NCBI GenBank assembly: GCA_029204225.1
Contig: CM055102.1
Coordinates: forward strand, 41,877,229-41,941,228
From: Diphasiastrum complanatum
Lineage: Eukaryota > Streptophyta > Lycopodiopsida > Lycopodiales > Lycopodiaceae
Length of the DNA stretch: 64,000 bases
Direction: 5' to 3'
Under the pieces are notes generated by a model that saw nothing but the letters and a program-made list of their open reading frames with translations, did not search any database and was not told where the DNA came from. Positions 57,096-64,000 of this stretch are shown here, one piece after another. Both the position numbers and the translations under genes were made by a program. Numbering within the stretch: position 1 is the stretch's first letter; each line of letters opens with the position of its first letter.

Positions 57096-59576
57096 TGTCC
57101 TTTTTGCCACACCTCTACTCCAAGGCAATAATGCATCAGACTGAAATCTGTCATCTCAAATTGTTCCATGAGGTCTTTCTTGATCATATCTATCATCTCT
57201 TGATTATTTTTTGTAATAATCAAGTCATCAACATAAAGAGCAATCAAAGCAACCATACCATCAAAGCATAAGACATATAGATTTGGATCAGAATGTGTTC
57301 TCACCATCCCCTTTGAACAAAAGTAGACATCAATCCTGCTATTCCACGCACGTGGTGCCTATTTAAGACCATAAAGCGCTTTCTTCAAGCGACATACTTT
57401 ATTTTCCTGTCCCTTTGCTACAAAGCCTTCAGGTTGATCCATGAACACCTCTTCTTCTAACTCACCATGTAGAAAAGCAGATTTCACATCCATCTGATAC
57501 AAAGGCCAACCAAAATGTGAAGCTAAAGCAACAAGTAGACGTAGAGTATTCCACTTACATACTGGCACAAAGGTCTCCTCATAGTCAATGCCTTTACTTT
57601 GTGCATACCCTTTGATCACCAATCTTGCCTTGTGCTTTGCTATACTTCCATCTGCATGGTACTTTATCATGTATACTCATTTGCAACCAATGGGTTTCTT
57701 GCCAACTGGTGGTTCTACTAAGTCCCATGTGCTATGCTTAGCAATTGACTCCATCTCCTCTCCCATGGCCTTGACCCAAATTTCATCATCCTTCGCTTCA
57801 CCATAAGTCGAAGGTTCTTTGCTTTGAATAATGCTAGATAAGAGAGCATAATTTGCTTCATACCTTTCAGGTTGTGTCTTCTCTCTTATTGATCTTTGTA
57901 GCTCTCCCTAGCTAGATGATCTGGAAATGTTGCGGCTCTCCAACAATCTCTCAAACCACTTAGGAAGCTTCATGTCAAGTGATTGGCTTCCTGGTGAAAA
58001 TGTATCCCACGGTACATCCTTCTCCTTGCATTTGTCACCTGCAACTTCAATCCTTCTTGCACCAAAAGGTTTATCTCTACCTCTCCAACCTGTTTCTTGG
58101 GGTTGAGTAGTAGTATCTTGAGATGTATCCTCATGTTCATCACTTGGAAGGTCAATGAATGGATCATCATCAGGAGGTATCCTCACTATACCATCTTTCC
58201 CACTAGATGTATCTATCTTCTCAGCATGCTCGTCTTCATACATCTTGGATTCATCAAAGATAACATCATGGCTTACATGAATTTTGTTTTCCACTGGAGC
58301 AAAACATCTATAGCCCTTCACACGTTCATCATATCCTAGGAATATACACTTGATAGCTTTTACATCAAGTTTACATCTCTCTTCCTTAGGAATGTGTACA
58401 AAGGCCTTACATCCAAAGATTCGCAAGTGGTTCACCTTTGGCTTCTTCTTCGTGAATGCTTCCTCAGGTGTTATCTTTGGTATGGCAATGGTAGGACTTC
58501 TATTTTGAACATAGACTGTCGTACTACATGCTTTTGGCCAAAAATCTTTTAGAAGTTTCATCTCAGCTAGCATAGATCTGGCACTTTCCACAATCGTACA
58601 ATTCTTGTAAGCTTAGCTACACCATTGAGAGCAGGAGTATGAGCTTGCGTAAATTATCTTTTAATCCCACATTGATCACAAAGATCATTGAAGTCATTAG
58701 TCTTGTACTCACCTCCACTATCTGATCTTAGGACTTTGATCTTCCTACCTGTCTGATTTTCAACCAATGCTTTGAAGCTCTTGAAATTGTCAAATGCATC
58801 TGATTTCTTCTTCAAGAAGTAGATCCACATCTTACGTGACATATCATTGGTACGTAAAGTACCTCCCTGATCATCCTGCTTTTGCCATCAGGTAGTTGGA
58901 TTGAAACGGTGTATATCCTCTTGATCTTGCACAGATCGCCATTTGCTTGTGAAACGGACGTTCCATTATCCAACACTTTCAAGCGACTGAACCAATTCTT
59001 GTTTCTTAGTCATGTGTCTTGTGGCTCCCGAGTCAATATACCACGCTTGATCATCTTGATTAGATGACAATGCAGATATGAAGATGCTTGAGTCTTCAAT
59101 CTCACCCTCATCGACAAGGTTACTTGCTTGCTTTGGTTTCCCCTTGCCTTGTTCCACCAAAAATTTGCGACATTCACTCTTCCAATGGCCCTTTTTACCA
59201 CAATTATAGCACTTGCCTTTTTTCTTGGTCTTACTGGAAGATCCCTCATCCTCCTAAGACTTGGCAAATTGCTGCTTAGACTTCTTCTTGCCCTTGCCCT
59301 ATTTTTGGCATGTCGCAAGTGCCTAACCGTCAATATTTTGATGTCTAGCTTTCACCATTTCTTGTCGTTGCTCTTCCTGCATCAAGATTCTTGTGAGCTC
59401 GTCAAAGGTTGGCAATCTTTCCCTTGATGCTATTCCGCTCACAAACATCTGATAGGGTTCTGCAATGCCGCACAATGCATTGTGCACTAGCTCCACATCA
59501 CGTATGCGCTCACCAATAGAATGCAGTTCATCCCTCATTGTCTTGATTCTAGTCATGTACGTCTGAATGTGCTCTC

Positions 59577-59955
59577 CATTAGAGCAGTTTTGAGCTCCAA
59601 AAAGACCCTTTAAGAATTCGTGCAAGATGTAGTTTATATTATTAAAATATTATAGCACTAATATTTTTTTACTTGACATAACTTTTTAGTCGTAGCTCAA
59701 AAGTATGTCATGTAGCATATCATTGGAAAGCACTTGTTGAGCGCTTTCTAACGCACCAAACTTCGCTAAATTTGGACTTACCACTAAAAAGTTATGCCAT
59801 TTTTAGTGTGGAATCAAAATGTGGACTCAAAAAGTTATGTTACGTAGATTTCAAATTTGAGTGTTTTGATTGGTCCATGTGTAAGAAAAAATTGAGAAAA
59901 AATATAAAAAGAATCTTTACAAAGGGTCTTTTTTGGATTTAGAACTGCTCTAATG
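59577..59955 (+). mobile_element. 379-bp MITE of the CATTAGAG family in copia E gag
   Basis: The ends are CATTAGAGCAG and CTGCTCTAATG, with imperfect inverted repeats of about 35 bp (AAAGACCCTTT inside each). The right part (TTACGTAG, ATTGGTCCATGTG) is homologous to the right end of the 1040-bp element at 21361-22400. Removing exactly 59577-59955 restores the copia gag frame (MEQ-GEHIQTYM) with no duplicated target bases. No coding capacity. Confidence 0.9.
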
Positions 59956-60313
59956 CTTGCTCCATTTGGGCACTATTCAGGTTTGACTTCAAAAACATGA
60001 TTCTTGACAGATTTGACGTCTTGAACTGCTCCTTTAGCACATCCCATGCCTGTCTGGGTGTAACATCATCACAAATGTGGGTAATGATGTGATCCTTCGC
60101 TGACAAATTAATGAAGGTCAAAGCTTTCCTCATCTTTTTGTCGAACACTTTGATATCTGTTTCATTTGGCAGCCTTCTCTCATCACCTGTGACGACTTTT
60201 CACACATCTTTCTCCATCAGTATGTTTTTCATTTTGAATTTCCACACTGCATAGTTGGAAATCACGTCCAATTTGTTACTTTCACTCAAAATGAATTATC
60301 CCATGTTTGCCAT

Positions 60314-61882
60314 CGCAAAACTGTTTGAAACTTCTGCCGTAGGCTAAAAACAGTATGCCGAGGCCAACAGTGATTTCAAAAGTTGAAAATAATGACCTGC
60401 ACTTTTTCCCTTACCAGGCCACTCGCCGCTTTTCCACCAATTTGAAAGCCAAATCGGCGTCGCCTTCCGAAATGCACTCAGTTGTCAACTCCCAACAACG
60501 TGCCCAGTGGAATGGTGAAATCACTTTTGGCGCACTTCAAACACTTTCTCCGCTGCAATCACTCTGTTTTACTGTATCGTACTTGCAGGTACAGTCCGAG
60601 TGCCCTTCGTTTGGAGGTTATAGCCTTTCGTTTGGGTCAAAACGGGCAATGGACCCAAAAATAGGGATTTTCCTTGTTTTTGAACTATTTCTTCACCTTG
60701 AAGAAACTTCACTCTTCACTTGTGAAGGGACCCAGCTCAACTTTCACTTTGAAAATTTTTAATGAAGTTGAAGGCCAAAATACACTTCAAGACCCTTCAA
60801 CCTTTCATGGGCTCTTCAAGCTGTCATCCAACGGTCACTTCACATCCACGGTCTAGATCACTCCTTGAGAAATCAATCACGGCCGTTGATCCTCGATCTT
60901 TATGAACGGACAATTTTCCCTCCTTCGCGCTGAAGCTACCTCAAACAGCTGCTATGTTGTTCCTTACACTACGCTGCTGGCGCCGTTAGTCGCGCGCGAG
61001 CTGTCCGTGACCTCCCTCCTTGTGGCCTCCTTCTCTCACTCTTATCAACTATGCTGCCCTCAAGGTTTTCTTGATTGCTTCACAACTGAAGCACGGCTGT
61101 CCACGACCACTTCAGACCTGATTCGCACTGCTAGGGCACCCTCCTCTAGGTTTTTACAGCTTGTAAAATGGTTCAAAATAGAGAGAAATCTCTGATTTTG
61201 TGCTCTCAAACACCAGACCAGGGTTTTTCACACAAATCTCTTCTTGGTTTCCAATTCACAGTGTTCTGACAGGCCTATCCTCTTGCTCTGAGGTCACCCT
61301 ACTGCTAGAACTCTGATGCTTTAATCCGTTTGTCAAACGGTGTCCGATTGCATGCACACTGACTGCAAACACCAAATAGCCTGCTTCGGAATTGCAAAAT
61401 TTCGTTTGCTGAGGTTCTGATTCAGCCGACAACCCTTGTCTCTGAATCCTCACACAGTCTCAAGCTCACCAAGCTTTTTTGTGCCAAACTCTCTGCACCA
61501 GTGCTTCTCCTTCCGTCTTCAACCCGCCGTAAACCCCGAACTCTCAGAAGACAGTTCTCCAGAAGCTCTCTTCACCGGCGATGCTGTATTGTGTAGTGGT
61601 GAGCTTAACTTTCCTTGTGAAATTTTAGATTGCTGATTTTTGGCTCCTTTTATATTAACCCACATTGTTTATTGAAAAATGTAATTCCATTGTTTTCATG
61701 TGCAGGTTCAAGGAAAGTGAAATGAAAGATTGAAATAGCAACAATAGAATATCAAATGATGGAAATAGCAACAATTGAATATCAAAAGACCCAAAAGGGT
61801 CATCATTTGTACACATTTAATGTAAATTTTTGAAGTACATATTTTTGTATTGGCCTTTCAATAAGACCATCTATCTATTTTT
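60314..61882. other. Unassigned stretch beside copia E
   Basis: Short ORFs only. The part next to 60313 must hold the leader and 5' LTR of copia E, but no second copy of the 55620-55893 sequence and no standard primer site was recognised. 60840-61250 has comparatively high GC. The right part (61640-61800) is AT-rich. I see no supported gene. Confidence 0.35.
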
Positions 61883-63146
61883 CTATATAAATTTCTTTTC
61901 CATGAGCTCTTTCAAGTGCAAGCTCCCAGTTTCTTGTTCCGTTGTCACCGATGTTGCATTAGAGAGAAAAATATTAATCATCTCTTGTCGAAATTCAAAT
62001 ATGTCATTTTGTGTGAATTTTGGACAAGTGAACTGCAAATTTTTAACAATAGACAAGTTAGACGAATACACAAAAACAAAAAATCATATAAATAAAATCA
62101 GTTTACATCCAAACTCAAATTACTTGACGTATATCGACATTTTCACCTTGGTTGATGAACCATTCCATAAAGCATTTTACATTTTTAATGGCATACCAGC
62201 CACAACTGAATGAGTCAACTTGCTGAGAGGACTGAGAATCAAAATACAGAATGTTAGTTTCACATTTTTTTTATATGGCAATTTGCATCACGAAAAAAGT
62301 AATTGAAAAATTGGTTACATGTGCATCTATTATCTCTGTGTGCTTTGCTACACACAGGGCCCTTCGTTGAATGATTTATGATCATGCTTTCGTACATCTC
62401 AATGTCGACATTGAGGTGTGTTGATCTTAAAGAGTTCATTCTCAGCACTCTTGGATTGCACAAACCGGCTTCATCCACTCTTAGTGATATAATATGTACA
62501 AACCAGTGATGACTGCAATCAACCAAATAGTCAATGATATGTAAATGAAAAAAATACAAATGAGGCATATAATAAAACAATACATACAATTCAAATTAAA
62601 CAATACATACTTTTGACAGTATGGTACAACAAAAATTTCGGTATCGCTTGGCATGGGTCGTAAACATGATGAAGCTGATTGCTCGTCCTTAAGCAAGTGA
62701 CAAAAATATTGAGTAAGCACAAAAACACCTGGAACACTGTCGCTTTTGTACAACTGAACCCAATAATTGAGTCCAGCTTCGACAATTGGGTTTGTGAGGT
62801 CCGAAGACTTATTCATTAATTCCTTACAGATAACAGGATTAAAATAATTCATATATGAGGCCGAATATATATTGAATACAAAGTGACCACCTAATTTATC
62901 TATGTTTTTAGCTATGTACTCGTCAAAAATTATATATCGTTCAAAATAAAAAAATGTCAGCATGGGATCGACCGGATATCGAGCAACTAAATTTTTATAT
63001 ACAATTCCTATTGATTGAGATGGGCTTTCAAGAAAGAAAGCAATTGATTTTGTGATATATCTATCCAGATCCTCTGTGGTGCGTTTGGGCACATCCAAAG
63101 ACTGGTCACTATCAGAAGAGTAATCTAGTAAAAAATTTAGGGGCAT
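61883..63146 (-). CDS. ULP1-like cysteine protease (peptidase C48), four exons
   Basis: Proposed exons on the minus strand: 63146-62611, 62512-62356, 62231-62124 and 62032-61883, total 951 nt (316 codons plus stop). Introns of 98, 124 and 91 bp start with GTATGT, GTGTGT and GTAATT, end with CAG, and keep phase. The peptide matches the C48 (ULP1/SENP) core: AGLNYWVQLY and FVLTQYFCHLL before DTEIFVVPYCQ, then HHWFVHIIS across intron 1 (catalytic His), RMNSLRSTH where the family has a DSL-type Asp, and SSQQVDSFSCGWYA in exon 3 (oxyanion Gln and nucleophile Cys). The product would cleave SUMO-like conjugates or precursors. The Asp is replaced by Asn. An in-frame stop lies just upstream of the ATG, and an upstream exon ending at TGTAG|GTC is possible. 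It may be a host gene or carried by the transposon starting at 54491. Confidence 0.7.
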
Positions 63147-64000
63147 GACCTACATACGAGTGATCTTGAACACCAAGTTCACCCAATGATATGCTTGGTC
63201 ATGACCTGCATACGAGTTCTTGAATACCAAGGTGTGACATTCTCACAACAAACATGGATAAGAGCAACATTTGTACTTGTAACATTCCAGTGGTTGGATG
63301 AGTGCAACATTTGCACATATACCCTTTGTCAGACTGACAAATATCTTGATCTTATCTTTTTGACACTTAAAATAATCAGTTTATGCCAATCCGGGCCTCT
63401 GGCTAGGGTAGGTTATATTAACTACTTTCTTAAGCTTGTCCAAAACTCTACATACATTTCATTGAAAGGCAAGATTTTTGATTAGTAGGTAGCAAATGAA
63501 GTTGAATGTCAAGGGGAAACTAGACCTTTTATCCTGAAAGAAAAGTGTGCAGTTCAAATTCCGAGTCTGGAGTCTTTGGACTGTGTTGCACTTGTTGCTA
63601 TTGGTAACTAGACTGGTCATTGGCGACAGACACATCACAGATGCAAGCTCAGGTTCATGTGTACGTGGACACTAGATGATGCAAGCCATTGTCAGCTACT
63701 ATGTCCGCCCTGGTAACCCGTACATGCTACCAACAGCCAAAAGTAATTGTCAATTCAGAATTTTGGATCTCAGGAGTCAGAATGCCAGTGGAGTGAGGTG
63801 AGCCGTGAGGTCAGAGGAAGAAGAATGGAATGGCGATTCGTGAATGGAGTTAACGATGACGACGACGATGATGATATGCCTGATAGTGGGGTCGCTGCAT
63901 ACAAGTCAGTCGTACCAGGCCGTTGCCCAAGTTCCAACTCCAGTTACGGCTCTCAGTATCCGCTTTGGTAAGGTAGCTGATTGGCCAGTTTCATGAATCA
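63147..64000. other. Window end, no supported gene
   Basis: Contains a short direct repeat (CATGACCTACATACGAGT and CATGACCTGCATACGAGTTC, at about 63145 and 63202) just upstream of the ULP1-like start. A short frame with a run of Asp codons (about 63855-63880) is low-complexity. No CTCTAATG transposon end was found. Confidence 0.4.

Larger units (their letters stand above)
55894..60313 (-). pseudogene. Ty1/copia E gag-pol, damaged
   Basis: Gag starts at ATG 60313 (MANMG) and includes MRKALTFINLSAKDHIITHI (60148) and, beyond a MITE insertion, RIKTMRDELHSIGERI (59625). CCHC knuckle CYNCGKKGHWKSEC near 59200; protease WYIDSGATRHMT near 59030; integrase VLRSDSGGEY (about 58720) and tail to 57908; RT with KHKARLVIKGYAQ, QMDVKSAFLHGELEEEV and LYVDDLIIT (about 57230); RNase H with TIALSTTEAEYK (56245) and HVVHCSTEEQLADIFTKPL near 55960. 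It has several stops (for instance after ALYGLK) and a tandem duplication in the RT thumb. It belongs to a different copia lineage from A-D. The expected primer site beside gag was not found. Confidence 0.9.

Noticed and set aside
59950-59955. CTCTAATG at 59948-59955 as the right end of the long 54491 transposon.
   Set aside because: It pairs with CATTAGAG at 59577 as the MITE end, and the flanking copia gag frame continues across.
63747-63971. 74-codon ORF with a poly-Asp run near the window end.
   Set aside because: Low-complexity GAC/GAT repeat, no domain and no supporting signals.

Overview
The window looks like repeat-dominated DNA from a land plant, probably a species with a large genome. 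It is AT-rich. It holds at least eight Ty1/copia-type and several Ty3/gypsy-type LTR retrotransposons, two decayed Helitron helicases, and a terminal-inverted-repeat (TIR) DNA transposon family. The copia primer-binding sites match the plant initiator-Met tRNA form (TGGTATCAGAGC), and the gypsy ones have the TGGCGYCGTTGCCGGGGA form. There is no prokaryotic operon structure and I see no tRNA or rRNA gene. I cannot name the species.

Layout. 1-1.2 kb: degenerate coding DNA of unknown family, then a minisatellite. 1.5-4.7 kb: truncated minus-strand copia (H) with its LTR. 4.7-6.1 kb: rearranged copia pieces (G). 6.6-7.6 kb: a gypsy LTR with a (CT)73 tract. 8-9.5 kb: Helitron remnant 1 (+). 9.8-16.6 kb: a degenerate repeat array split by copia A (10125-16555). 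Copia A is complete, with near-identical LTRs, a TGACA target duplication and an intact 1317-residue polyprotein. 16.7-19.8 kb: chromovirus remnant. 19.8-24.7 kb: deleted copia (F), carrying an LTR fragment and a 1040-bp DNA transposon. 24.7-25.3 kb: inverted and simple repeats. 26.3-28.1 kb: Helitron remnant 2 (-). 28.9-33.3 kb: copia D and an unusual insert. 33.3-44.0 kb: a gypsy element split by copia B (37676-43532, target duplication GTACA). 44-48.1 kb: mostly non-coding. 48.1-51.5 kb: gypsy gag fragment split by copia C. 51.5-53.5 kb: an acidic ORF and a 1.26-kb LTR (J) with (GA)70. 53.5-54.5 kb: gypsy gag fragment (-). From 54491: the left end of a long DNA transposon with unrecognised coding sequence, interrupted by copia E, which itself carries a 379-bp MITE. 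61.9-63.1 kb: a four-exon ULP1-like (peptidase C48) gene on the minus strand.

Most interesting. (1) A DNA transposon family with ends CATTAGAG...CTCTAATG, seen at 21361-22400, 54491 onward and 59577-59955. At two coding insertion sites, removing the element restores the host frame exactly, which implies insertion without target-site duplication. (2) The spliced ULP1-like gene has catalytic His, Gln and Cys motifs but Asn where the Asp is expected. (3) In a copia lineage (B and C), the reverse transcriptase has been replaced by about 900 bp of foreign sequence, part of which also occurs in the 3' tail of copia D. Only copia A looks able to move by itself. B and C would depend on reverse transcriptase from a relative. 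All calls come from reading the sequence. No database search was possible.
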